9,034 bases of DNA from positions 1 through 9,034 of the forward strand of contig CBFICO010000098.1 in NCBI GenBank assembly GCA_965661115.1. The letters are read 5' to 3'. Numbering within the stretch: the stretch's first letter is position 1; each line of letters begins with the position of its first letter. The notes beneath the pieces were generated by a model. That model was not told where the DNA came from. It was given only the letters and a program-made list of their open reading frames with translations, and ran no database searches. Shown piece by piece: positions 1 through 5,501 of the stretch. Source of the stretch: UBA6770 sp965661115 (GTDB lineage Bacteria; Bacteroidota; Bacteroidia; Flavobacteriales_G; Salibacteraceae). Made by a program: the position numbers and the translations under genes.

Positions 1-243
1 CTGGGCTAAAATGTGTGCTGATGAATGCCAGAAAGCTTTTTTACCTTCTTCATTATCCCAAGTATAAAGTACAAGGTTTGCGTCTTCCGTTATTGGGGTT
101 ACAGATTCTACCGTTTTGCCATTAACCGATGCAGATAATACATTGCGTGCTAAACCAGAAGAAATATCGTTGGCTACATCAAATGGAGTGACTCCAGGCT
201 CAAATTCACGGACTGAGCCATCAGGTAGAGTGATTTTTATCAT
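1..243 (-). CDS. thrS: Threonyl-tRNA synthetase, N-terminal part (partial)
   Basis: Class II aminoacyl-tRNA synthetase that charges tRNA-Thr in the cytoplasm; only the first 81 codons are inside the window and the gene runs off the left edge. The visible protein begins MIKITLPDGSVREFEPGVTP, the start of the N-terminal TGS domain (about residues 1-61). It continues into the editing domain, where HSSAH gives the HxxxH pair at His73 and His77, the same numbering as the editing-site histidines of the E. coli enzyme. The ATG at 243-241 is the natural start: it gives the full TGS domain and lies about 20 nt downstream of a good Bacteroidota-type promoter. The reading frame is intact to the edge. 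I recognise the family from the TGS and HxxxH sequence; the catalytic core and anticodon domain are outside the window. Confidence 0.95.
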   Translation of the reverse strand, partial: MIKITLPDGSVREFEPGVTPFDVANDISSGLARNVLSASVNGKTVESVTPITEDANLVLYTWDNEEGKKAFWHSSAHILAQ

Positions 244-266
244 TTTTATACTTGAAATTTGGCGGG

Positions 267-296
267 CAAAGATAGAATTATAAGCAAGTGCTACAA
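267..296 (-). promoter_or_regulatory. Promoter of thrS (Bacteroidota type)
   Basis: On the minus strand a -33 element TTG (296-294) is followed by exactly 19 nt and then TATCTTTG (274-267), a full match to the Bacteroidota -7 consensus TAnnTTTG. Transcription would start near 261, leaving a leader of roughly 18 nt before the thrS ATG at 243. thrS therefore has its own promoter and need not depend on the lipoprotein gene upstream. The motif is seen in the sequence; the start site is inferred. Confidence 0.75.
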
Positions 297-324
297 GTTG
301 ATTTTACTATGATTTAAGGCAATC

Positions 325-1209
325 TTAACTAACTACGAAAGCCCTTATTTCTTCAATTTTGGACCTTATTCTTTGAAGGTCTCGAATGTTTAGAACAACT
401 GAGTCTTTTGTGGTAGTAAATCTAATTTGACCAGTCATTTCTTTAAACTCTAACAACTTGTTTTGAAGATCCATTACTTCCTGATTTTTCTCGTCCATAT
501 TGTCGAATTCATTAATGATTTCATCCAACATTTCTATTTGAGAAGTAATTTGATTTACGGTTGCTGTATCTATGTTATTAGAGAAATTCTTTTTAGCGTT
601 TATTGCAATATACGCGCTTTCTACCCATGCCCCGGTGTAAAAAAGAATGGCTCTGTCTTGAGTACCGTTTGCAAGTAGGGTTTTGTCCAAGTCTTTTTGT
701 AATCCGGATACTATTCTTGAGAGTGAATCTTTATCACCTAAACTGGAATTGAAATCTGTAAGAATTAGTTCATATTTAAAAATTTTGCTTAGCCCAATTT
801 TATCACTAAGTCTTTGAATTGCAACAAAATAATCCGATGCACATTGCCCTTGATCATTAAGTACACAGTAACTTAAATCGGCAGAGTACACTCCAAAATT
901 GAGTGACTTTTTAGTATTAGTTACATAATTCTCGTAACTCTTTGGAGAGTTGGTAATTCCTGGAATAAATTCTATGCCAGCGTTTTTATAATTTTTTGCC
1001 AGTTCAACTGGTGAAGGAAATTCGAGTTTGTGGCTGTCGAGAAGGGTAAGTTTAAGTCTGTAGTTTTCAAAGTCTTCAATTGCTTCTTGTGCAATCTCTT
1101 CTTCATTCACCACATCTTTTTCAACAGTTTCGGCGCACGACGTAAATTTGGTTAGAATAACGATTAACGCTAATTTGCTTAGTCTGAACATTGTAGATTT
1201 GAAAAGCAT
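325..1209 (-). CDS. Hypothetical lipoprotein, paralog of the divergent neighbour
   Basis: A 294-residue exported protein of unknown function. The N-terminus has basic residues, a hydrophobic stretch (about residues 13-20) and then FTSC at 22-25. This looks like a signal-peptidase-II lipobox, although Phe at -3 is unusual, so lipidation at Cys25 is likely but not certain. The run after the cysteine is rich in Glu and Asp, as in Bacteroidota lipoproteins exported to the cell surface. The rest is soluble and probably mostly helical, with a coiled-coil-like segment near residues 220-260. A second in-frame ATG at residue 7 would still leave a complete signal peptide. It shares spaced residues and similar length with the divergent gene at 1294-2145, including a GxW core (AWVESAYIA here, GGWIQDMEI there), so the two appear to be paralogs. 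thrS follows downstream with its own promoter. I do not recognise a named family. Confidence 0.8.
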   Translation of the reverse strand: MLFKSTMFRLSKLALIVILTKFTSCAETVEKDVVNEEEIAQEAIEDFENYRLKLTLLDSHKLEFPSPVELAKNYKNAGIEFIPGITNSPKSYENYVTNTKKSLNFGVYSADLSYCVLNDQGQCASDYFVAIQRLSDKIGLSKIFKYELILTDFNSSLGDKDSLSRIVSGLQKDLDKTLLANGTQDRAILFYTGAWVESAYIAINAKKNFSNNIDTATVNQITSQIEMLDEIINEFDNMDEKNQEVMDLQNKLLEFKEMTGQIRFTTTKDSVVLNIRDLQRIRSKIEEIRAFVVS

Positions 1210-1293
1210 TGCTAGAGCGAAAGTAATTATTTAAGGTCAATTATTATCGTTAAAAAAAGGCTATGTTAAAGTACTTGTATAATCTTGTAAATT
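1210..1293. promoter_or_regulatory. Divergent intergenic region between the two lipoprotein genes
   Basis: These 84 AT-rich bases must carry the start signals for both lipoprotein genes. On the plus strand TAATCTTG (1280-1287) differs from TAnnTTTG at one position, but it ends only 6 nt before the ATG at 1294 and no TTG lies at the right distance. On the minus strand TACTTTCG also differs at one position, again without a matching -33 element. Neither is convincing; the promoters are inferred from layout only. Confidence 0.35.
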
Positions 1294-2145
1294 ATGGTAT
1301 TCAAAAAAGCATTCTTGTTTTTAATGTATTCGGTTTTAATCTTGACAAGCTGTAGGCATTTTGATTCTTCAGAAAAGGAGGAAAATAAGGCAATTGAGCA
1401 GTCCTTGAGTGAAGCAGATCAGGTTGCACAAAAACAAGCCTATGTGCATGAGCTGGGAACTGTGCGAAAGAACATAGAGCAAGCTGCTAATTTGTACGAG
1501 GATTTGTATTCAAAAGAATGTTCTTTTAACTCAAGTTTGGTTTCAAACGATTTTCCAGAATTAAACACCACCACCGAAAAGGCATTGGCACTTGGAAAGT
1601 ATGCTAGCTTTTTTGTTTACACCTCTAGCTATGAGCAAACACAGTATGCGGATAGGTATTTGGAAGAGCTGCTAAAACTGAGTGAGGAGCTTGGAATTAG
1701 GGAAGCGTTTAATGAAGATCAACTCAGAGAATTGGCGAATCCTGATCCAAGTATTGACAAATCTGCGGTTCTTACAAAAGTTTATCTCAAGGCAACCGAA
1801 CAAATGTACTCTGAAGGGAGAGCGTTATTGGTGAGTTACATGGTTTTGGGTGGTTGGATTCAAGATATGGAAATTAGCTATGCAGTTTGCGCTAATTATA
1901 TCACAGAAAAATCGGTGTCACTAAAGTTATATGATCAGTCATACAGCTACTATAATTGCACCCGTTTATTATATGAAATTAAGAAAGATTCGGGTAAAGC
2001 AGCTTTGGTTTTGAACAAGCTAGATACCATTAAGCCTACCATAGAACAAATGGTAAAATCAAGAGGCGAAATAGACCGAGAATTGTTCAATAACTTAAAG
2101 GAGCGAATAGCTGTATTGGAGCAGGAAATATTTTCTGTTCAGTAG
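1294..2145 (+). CDS. Hypothetical lipoprotein, paralog of the divergent neighbour
   Basis: A 283-residue predicted lipoprotein of unknown function. Lys4-Lys5, a hydrophobic core (residues 6-17) and a canonical LTSC lipobox (residues 17-20) predict cleavage before Cys20, which would be lipidated. An acidic patch follows (SEKEEN, about residues 26-31), a position and composition that in some Bacteroidota marks surface-exposed lipoproteins; surface display is an inference. The mature part looks helical throughout, has no membrane segment, and includes a GGWIQDMEISYA core that lines up with AWVESAYIAI in the divergent gene at 325-1209. Further matched columns (T-x-K-x-L-x-x-G-x-Y and LS-x-x-x-G) support shared ancestry. 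The ATG at 1294 places the signal peptide normally. The stop at 2145 is directly followed by the tRNA promoter and no terminator hairpin, so read-through into the tRNA unit is possible. Confidence 0.8.
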   Translation: MVFKKAFLFLMYSVLILTSCRHFDSSEKEENKAIEQSLSEADQVAQKQAYVHELGTVRKNIEQAANLYEDLYSKECSFNSSLVSNDFPELNTTTEKALALGKYASFFVYTSSYEQTQYADRYLEELLKLSEELGIREAFNEDQLRELANPDPSIDKSAVLTKVYLKATEQMYSEGRALLVSYMVLGGWIQDMEISYAVCANYITEKSVSLKLYDQSYSYYNCTRLLYEIKKDSGKAALVLNKLDTIKPTIEQMVKSRGEIDRELFNNLKERIAVLEQEIFSVQ

Positions 2146-2147
2146 TA

Positions 2148-2177
2148 TTGATATTCCAAAAAAGAAATTTATTTTTG
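2148..2177 (+). promoter_or_regulatory. Promoter of the tRNA-Pro gene (Bacteroidota type)
   Basis: TTG at 2148-2150, a 19-nt spacer, then TATTTTTG at 2170-2177, a full match to TAnnTTTG. Spacing is identical to the thrS promoter in the same window. Transcription should begin near 2182-2184, about 70 nt before the mature tRNA 5' end. The -33 element lies just 2 nt after the stop codon of the upstream lipoprotein gene. Confidence 0.75.
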
Positions 2178-2180
2178 CCG

Positions 2181-2221
2181 CCCGATAACGGAATCGGGGT
2201 TTAGTACCGAAACATGTTCGG
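2181..2221 (+). other. Two hairpins in the pre-tRNA 5' leader
   Basis: Hairpin one: CCCGAT (2181-2186) pairs perfectly with ATCGGG (2193-2198) around a 6-nt loop. Hairpin two: CCGAA (2207-2211) pairs with TTCGG (2217-2221) around a 5-nt loop. TGCCG (2176-2180) could instead pair with CGGCA (2219-2223), which competes with hairpin two. There is no T-run after either, so they are not ordinary terminators. They lie between the predicted start site and the tRNA, so they would be removed by RNase P processing. Role unknown. Confidence 0.5.
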
Positions 2222-2251
2222 CATAAACTACACTACCAATTTTCACCTTTT

Positions 2252-2326
2252 CGGGGTGTAGCGTAGCCCGGTTATCGCGCCGCGTTTGGGACGCGGAGGT
2301 CGCAGGTTCGAATCCTGCCACCCCGA
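2252..2326 (+). tRNA. tRNA-Pro, anticodon UGG
   Basis: Full cloverleaf of 75 nt. The acceptor arm is CGGGGTG (2252-2258) with CACCCCG (2319-2325) and discriminator A at 2326. The anticodon stem is CCGCG (2280-2284) with CGCGG (2292-2296) around the loop TTTGGGA, giving anticodon TGG at 2287-2289, which reads CCA/CCG-type proline codons. The T arm contains GGTTCGAATCC (2305-2315). The 3' CCA is not encoded (the sequence after the discriminator is CAA), so it must be added by nucleotidyltransferase, as is common in Bacteroidota. The gene has its own promoter at 2148-2177 and a strong terminator starting 1 nt downstream. Confidence 0.96.
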
Positions 2327-2360
2327 CAAAAGCCTTGCACATTGTGCAAGGCTTTTTTTA
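2327..2360 (+). terminator. Rho-independent terminator of the tRNA-Pro gene
   Basis: AGCCTTGCAC (2331-2340) pairs perfectly with GTGCAAGGCT (2344-2353) over 10 bp with a 3-nt ATT loop, flanked by A residues on the left and a run of seven T on the right. It follows the mature tRNA end almost directly. Confidence 0.9.
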
Positions 2361-2395
2361 TGCAATAAGCCAAACTCGTTTGAGCTTAGCAGCAT

Positions 2396-2430
2396 AAAAA
2401 AGCCAGTTGCACATTGTGCAACTGGCTTTT
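2396..2430. terminator. Second hairpin, likely bidirectional terminator
   Basis: AGCCAGTTGCAC (2401-2412) pairs perfectly with GTGCAACTGGCT (2416-2427), 12 bp with an ATT loop. T-runs follow on both strands: TTTT after it on the plus strand, and six T on the minus strand. It shares the 15-nt apex TTGCACATTGTGCAA with the tRNA terminator 60 bp to the left but has a different lower stem. It could back up the tRNA terminator, stop read-through from the convergent yceI, or both. Confidence 0.7.
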
Positions 2431-2431
2431 G

Positions 2432-2518
2432 AATTTTCCCAAATTAGGATCACCGAAGCTCTGCGGAGGTGAATCCTGTCATACGTCAAGATTGCTAGCT
2501 TTCTGGGAGGTGGGAATT
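2432..2518. other. Unexplained structured spacer between tRNA-Pro and yceI
   Basis: No ORF is supported here, but there are nested inverted repeats. Outer arms AATTTTCCCA (2432-2441) and TGGGAATT (2511-2518) pair with a 2-nt bulge. Inner arms AGGATCACC (2446-2454) and GGTGAATCCT (2468-2477) pair with one bulged base. The segment around 2463-2480 resembles the variable and T arm of the tRNA-Pro nearby (GCGGAGGT, then GAATCCTG) with the region between missing, so it may be a decayed tRNA 3' end. There is no T-run directly after the inner hairpin. Function, if any, is unknown. Confidence 0.35.
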
Positions 2519-2531
2519 AGCGCAGCGTTAC

Positions 2532-2558
2532 AAAAAAAAGCCTCATCTGGGGCTTTTA
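2532..2558 (-). terminator. Terminator of the marR-yceI unit
   Basis: On the minus strand AAAAGCC (2557-2551) pairs with GGCTTTT (2542-2536) around an 8-nt loop and is followed by further T residues to 2532. The left arm overlaps the yceI stop codon (2558-2556). It ends transcription coming from marR-yceI and faces the tRNA unit. Confidence 0.75.
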
Positions 2559-3179
2559 AATCAATTCAATCACGGAACTTTGTAGTGTAACCACCCTAAA
2601 CTCCAACGTAAACTCGTCGTAGATCATTTTGTCTCCTAACCCAGAAAAAATTGAGCCTGAACCGTGCTCTACTTTGTATTTAGTTCGGTCGATTTTCATG
2701 GTTCCGTTTGCGTTTAATTTTCCAACTTTAATGCTGACAACAGCATCAAAAGATTCCTCGTTAGTGTTTCCTCTAATGGTCATGTTACCTGAAATTTTCA
2801 CCTTATTATCGCCAATTGATTCCACCTTGGAAATTTCAGAAGACGCTGTGGGGTGTTTCTCCACATAAAAGAAGTCCTCGCTTTCTAAATGACTAATTAA
2901 CTTGGCGTTGTAATCTTCATTATTAAGATCAGTGCAAACAATAGAGGACATGTCAATCACAATTGTTCCGCCAGTTAATGAACTTCCGGTTGAAACTAAT
3001 TCTCCAGACTTTATTTTGATGGTTCCAACGTGGTTTCCGGTTACTTTTTCACCTTTCCAGTTAAGGGTTGATGCTTTAGTGTCAACTATAATTGTGGTTG
3101 ACTGGGCAAAAATGTGCATGGAAATACTCAGCATAAATGTGAGCGCTGCTAATCCTGTAAAAACTTTTATTCCTTTCAT
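2556..3179 (-). CDS. YceI-family secreted protein (polyisoprenoid-binding family)
   Basis: A 207-residue exported protein with a standard signal peptide (residues 1-25, predicted cleavage after IFA before Gln26), so it should act in the periplasm or outside the cell. The mature part is one complete YceI domain. STLNWKGEKVTGNHVGTIKI lies near the start, DLNNEDYNAKLISHLESEDFF in the middle (a helix typical of the family), and FDA-x-V and DRTKYKVEHGSGS followed by LGDKMIYDEF near the end. YceI proteins form an extended lipocalin-like beta barrel that in characterised members binds long polyisoprenoids. The gene starts 11 nt after marR and is surely co-transcribed with it. Its position beside a carotenoid operon suggests binding or transport of an isoprenoid or carotenoid; that ligand is inferred, not shown. 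A hairpin terminator overlaps its stop codon. Confidence 0.9.
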   Translation of the reverse strand: MKGIKVFTGLAALTFMLSISMHIFAQSTTIIVDTKASTLNWKGEKVTGNHVGTIKIKSGELVSTGSSLTGGTIVIDMSSIVCTDLNNEDYNAKLISHLESEDFFYVEKHPTASSEISKVESIGDNKVKISGNMTIRGNTNEESFDAVVSIKVGKLNANGTMKIDRTKYKVEHGSGSIFSGLGDKMIYDEFTLEFRVVTLQSSVIELI

Positions 3180-3190
3180 AACCTTAAATT

Positions 3191-3640
3191 TTATCCTCGT
3201 AGTTTATCTAGGAGTTTACTCAGTTGTTCTGCGTCTTTATCGTTTAAGGAAAAAGCATCCATTGCTTTGTCCAAAGCCGTAGATGCCTCTTCGGTTACTT
3301 TCATTCCCTTTTTGGTGATTACAATATCAACCTGTCGTCTATCATACTTGCTAACTTGACGCTCTACAAAATCTTTTGCAAGCAATTTATCCACGAGTCT
3401 TGACGCATTGCTCATCTTATCTAGCATACGCTCTGTAAGTAGCTTAACCGAAGCTGGCACGGGATGTTGTCCTCGTAAAATTCTCAACAGATTAAATTGC
3501 TGAATACTAATACCAAATGGTTTTAGGGTACGATGTTGAATGCTGCCAATTTTTCCATGGGTGTAAAGCAAGTTCACAATTACTTTTTGCTGCGGACTGC
3601 TAAACTCTTTTTGTTGAATTTCTTCTTCAATTTTTATCAT
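3191..3640 (-). CDS. MarR-family transcriptional regulator
   Basis: A 149-residue winged-helix DNA-binding protein, full length for the family. The recognition helix and wing are clear: MSNASRLVDKLLAKDFVER (about residues 76-94), then the conserved wing SKYDRRQVDIVITKKG with the Asp-Arg-Arg motif. Helical N- and C-terminal segments would form the dimer interface. MarR proteins usually repress their own promoter and neighbouring genes and release DNA on binding a small ligand. It lies 83 nt downstream of the lycopene cyclase gene in the same direction and 11 nt upstream of yceI. A perfect 12-bp palindrome upstream (3667-3678) is a good candidate autoregulatory operator. Control of the carotenoid operon is likely from position, but I see no copy of the same palindrome ahead of that operon. 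The ATG at 3640 is the only start that keeps the full N-terminal helix. Confidence 0.92.
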   Translation of the reverse strand: MIKIEEEIQQKEFSSPQQKVIVNLLYTHGKIGSIQHRTLKPFGISIQQFNLLRILRGQHPVPASVKLLTERMLDKMSNASRLVDKLLAKDFVERQVSKYDRRQVDIVITKKGMKVTEEASTALDKAMDAFSLNDKDAEQLSKLLDKLRG

Positions 3641-3644
3641 GATT

Positions 3645-3678
3645 CAAATGTATGTGAAAACATTATATGTATATACAT
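3645..3678 (-). promoter_or_regulatory. marR promoter region with 12-bp palindromic operator candidate
   Basis: ATGTATATACAT (3667-3678) is a perfect 12-bp palindrome, the size and symmetry expected for a MarR dimer site. On the minus strand, TACATTTG (3652-3645) fits the -7 consensus TAnnTTTG, and the palindrome lies 14-25 nt upstream of it, across the place where the -33 element would sit. No clear TTG is present at -33. A start from this box would fall at about the first base of the marR ATG (3640), giving a leaderless or nearly leaderless message. The palindrome is seen directly; operator and promoter roles are inferred. Confidence 0.5.
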
Positions 3679-3723
3679 TAAATACAACGTAATTTAAAAA
3701 AGGTTCAAATAGAAACTCAGAAA

Positions 3724-4428
3724 TTACTTGATTAATCCGGATTTACGGATACTAATTTTCTCTAGAACAACTATATTGCCCATTACAAGCAGAAAGCCGT
3801 AAAGAAAATCTTCAAACGGAATAGTGCCGATTCTTATACTGGTAAACGCGGCATCGTTATACCAAACTACTGGTTCGGCAATCAACGATCCTGTTAGAAT
3901 ACCATTTACAATACAGAATGGAATTAGGCATACCAAATAAGCTCTGTACACATAATGCATGTAAGGCGTTTCGGTATACCATCTCAGATACCCTAAGAAA
4001 ATAGCCAATAAACTAAAGGTGGTAACCGTGTACCAAAACTGTCGGTGAACAATGGCTAAGAAAATTACAAAAAGCAATAAACCGCTTGTGATTCTTTTTT
4101 CTTTAGCCGCCAAGGCATTCTCTGGAAACCAGTTGTTTAGGCAGGCATAAATAAAGGTACAGGCAATGGGAATTGTAAAAAAGAAAAGTACTTCTTCGAT
4201 AGGCAGGCTCATTACATAAATCCCCGATAAATAATCTGGGTTAAATCCCCAAAACCCTGCTCGGGTAAATATTTCATCCCAAATAAGAAACGGCACTGCT
4301 ACTATGGCGGCAGCAACAAAAGCTCTCGGCAGTACTTCGTAAAAAGCTACCTTTTTATCAAAGCTGAGTAGCAACGGTCCGAGGATGGTGAATGCATTGA
4401 TTAGCAGGTAGAGGTAGGGAGTTTCCAT
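3724..4428 (-). CDS. crtY: Lycopene beta-cyclase, fused CrtYc-CrtYd type
   Basis: A 234-residue integral membrane protein that forms beta-ionone rings on lycopene. Two homologous halves, separate genes (crtYc, crtYd) in actinobacteria, are fused here as in other Bacteroidota and haloarchaea. Half one carries LPIEEVLFFFTIP (about residues 75-87) with Glu78-Glu79, and half two carries IPFEDFLYGF (about 203-212) with Glu206-Asp207. These acidic pairs after proline are the family's signature and probable catalytic residues. About seven hydrophobic segments fit the usual topology. Its ATG directly abuts the crtZ stop (TAAATG, no gap), so the two are translationally coupled, and it is the last gene of the carotenoid operon. 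In this gene set it probably cyclises one end of lycopene, leaving the other for CruF and CrtD. No convincing terminator follows, so some transcripts may continue into marR-yceI. Confidence 0.9.
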   Translation of the reverse strand: METPYLYLLINAFTILGPLLLSFDKKVAFYEVLPRAFVAAAIVAVPFLIWDEIFTRAGFWGFNPDYLSGIYVMSLPIEEVLFFFTIPIACTFIYACLNNWFPENALAAKEKRITSGLLLFVIFLAIVHRQFWYTVTTFSLLAIFLGYLRWYTETPYMHYVYRAYLVCLIPFCIVNGILTGSLIAEPVVWYNDAAFTSIRIGTIPFEDFLYGFLLVMGNIVVLEKISIRKSGLIK

Positions 4429-4878
4429 TTATCGTTTCTTGAGGGCTTCTTTAAAAAAATGAGGAGGTACTAGCAGCATCCCAAAGCACTCGCCATCTTC
4501 TTTGTGTTTCTTTTTGTGATGCACATAATGTGCTTTTCTAACCGCACGTGCATACCAATTTCTAGTATTTCTGAACCACCTAAAACGCTGATGTATTAGC
4601 ACATCATGCACTAAAAAGTAGCAGATTCCATACGCAAGAATTCCCAATCCAATAAACACTCTATAATCGTTACCGGCCATCATTCCAAACATGATTAGTA
4701 ACCAGCTGGGAATGGCAAACATCAAAAAGAAGACATCATTTTTCTCAAAAAAGCCCGGCTCGGTTTGGTGGTGATCTTTATGGAAATACCACATGAAGCC
4801 GTGCATGACGTATTTGTGCATGAACCAAGCCATGAACTCCATAAATAAAAACGTTGCAGGAATGAGTAACCACATCAT
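4429..4878 (-). CDS. crtZ: Beta-carotene 3-hydroxylase (CrtZ, fatty acid hydroxylase superfamily)
   Basis: A 149-residue membrane di-iron hydroxylase that adds a 3-hydroxyl group to beta-ionone rings. All histidine clusters expected of the family are present: HKYVMH (His21, His26), HKDHH (His33, His36, His37), HDVLIH (His91, His96) and HYVHH (His117, His120, His121). Hydrophobic segments lie at the N-terminus and around residues 50-90. The length matches bacterial CrtZ proteins. The ATG at 4878 overlaps the cruF stop by 4 nt (ATGA), and the gene ends with no gap before the cyclase, so all three are translationally coupled. The Trp-Tyr-x-x-Ala-x-x-x-Ala-His stretch before the last histidine cluster is also typical. 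Downstream of a cyclase acting on one end only, its product would be a 3-hydroxylated monocyclic carotenoid. Confidence in family is high; the exact substrate is inferred. Confidence 0.93.
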   Translation of the reverse strand: MMWLLIPATFLFMEFMAWFMHKYVMHGFMWYFHKDHHQTEPGFFEKNDVFFLMFAIPSWLLIMFGMMAGNDYRVFIGLGILAYGICYFLVHDVLIHQRFRWFRNTRNWYARAVRKAHYVHHKKKHKEDGECFGMLLVPPHFFKEALKKR

Positions 4879-5501
4879 GGTAGAAATAAATTTAGGATTG
4901 CAAAGAAAACCAATTGTATAAAGAACAGATTTCTGGCTGATCGGTTTACTTTTTCAGAGTTGTTTCTATCAATTATTATAATGCATAGCAAGCCAATAGC
5001 AAACCAACTGATGTAATTTTCAATGGGTATTTCAGTGTTTTCCCAGTACCAATAATCTAGTTTATGCACTACCGGTTCTATAAACATATCCAATACCATC
5101 ATAAGCGTGGCTGAAATAAGAATTAGTGCATTTCGGTTTTTGATGAACCCTTTAGCCAAGTGATAACTTATATAGGCCGTAAGAAACCAGTTAACCCCAA
5201 TTATAATGGGCACTTCAAATATTTTTCTACCTAAAGCCTCTCCGTAATAGTAGTTGCCAAATGGAATTCCCGTAGCTACTCCAATAGCTTCCACCGAAAT
5301 TCCGATGCCGAATACAATCAGGATTTTTTTCCATAATTGATGGATGGGAGCAGGAAGTAGAATAAGACCGAGAGAGGTCAAAAGGTTTAAGGATGAAATC
5401 GACTTTAAATTCCATTCTGGGAAAACAATCATACCAACCAAACCTACTATATGAAGGATAATCAAAACAGGAGTGACGTACTGTTTGAGTCGCGTAAACA
5501 T
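4875..5501 (-). CDS. cruF: CruF-like carotenoid 1',2'-hydratase (DUF422 / Caroten_synth family)
   Basis: A 208-residue polytopic membrane protein of the family that includes CruF, which adds water across the terminal double bond of an acyclic (psi) carotenoid end to give a 1'-hydroxyl. Family features visible are SVEAIGVATGIPFGNYYYG (about residues 69-87), the following VPIIIGVNWFL, and the segment DMFIEPVVHKLDYWYW (about 138-153), which holds conserved acidic and aromatic residues. Six or seven hydrophobic segments cover the length. The start ATG overlaps the stop of the crtD-like gene by one base (TAATG), and its stop overlaps crtZ by 4 nt. Hydration followed by 3',4'-desaturation is the known order in myxol and saproxanthin synthesis, and the adjoining CrtD-like gene fits this. 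Some members of the family act in C50 carotenoid routes instead; nothing here points to a C50 elongase. Confidence 0.85.
   Translation of the reverse strand: MFTRLKQYVTPVLIILHIVGLVGMIVFPEWNLKSISSLNLLTSLGLILLPAPIHQLWKKILIVFGIGISVEAIGVATGIPFGNYYYGEALGRKIFEVPIIIGVNWFLTAYISYHLAKGFIKNRNALILISATLMMVLDMFIEPVVHKLDYWYWENTEIPIENYISWFAIGLLCIIIIDRNNSEKVNRSARNLFFIQLVFFAILNLFLP

Noticed and set aside
463..678. Plus-strand ORF of 71 codons
   Set aside because: Lies wholly inside the lipoprotein gene on the other strand, has no family resemblance and looks like an antisense shadow.
2629..3282. Plus-strand ORFs of 79 and 116 codons
   Set aside because: Antisense to yceI and marR, both of which are clear protein families; low-complexity hydrophobic translations.
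3680..3723. Terminator after the lycopene cyclase gene
   Set aside because: A T-run exists on the minus strand (CCTTTTTT) but only a very weak stem precedes it.
5227..5415. Minus-strand ORF of 62 codons
   Set aside because: Out-of-frame shadow within cruF.
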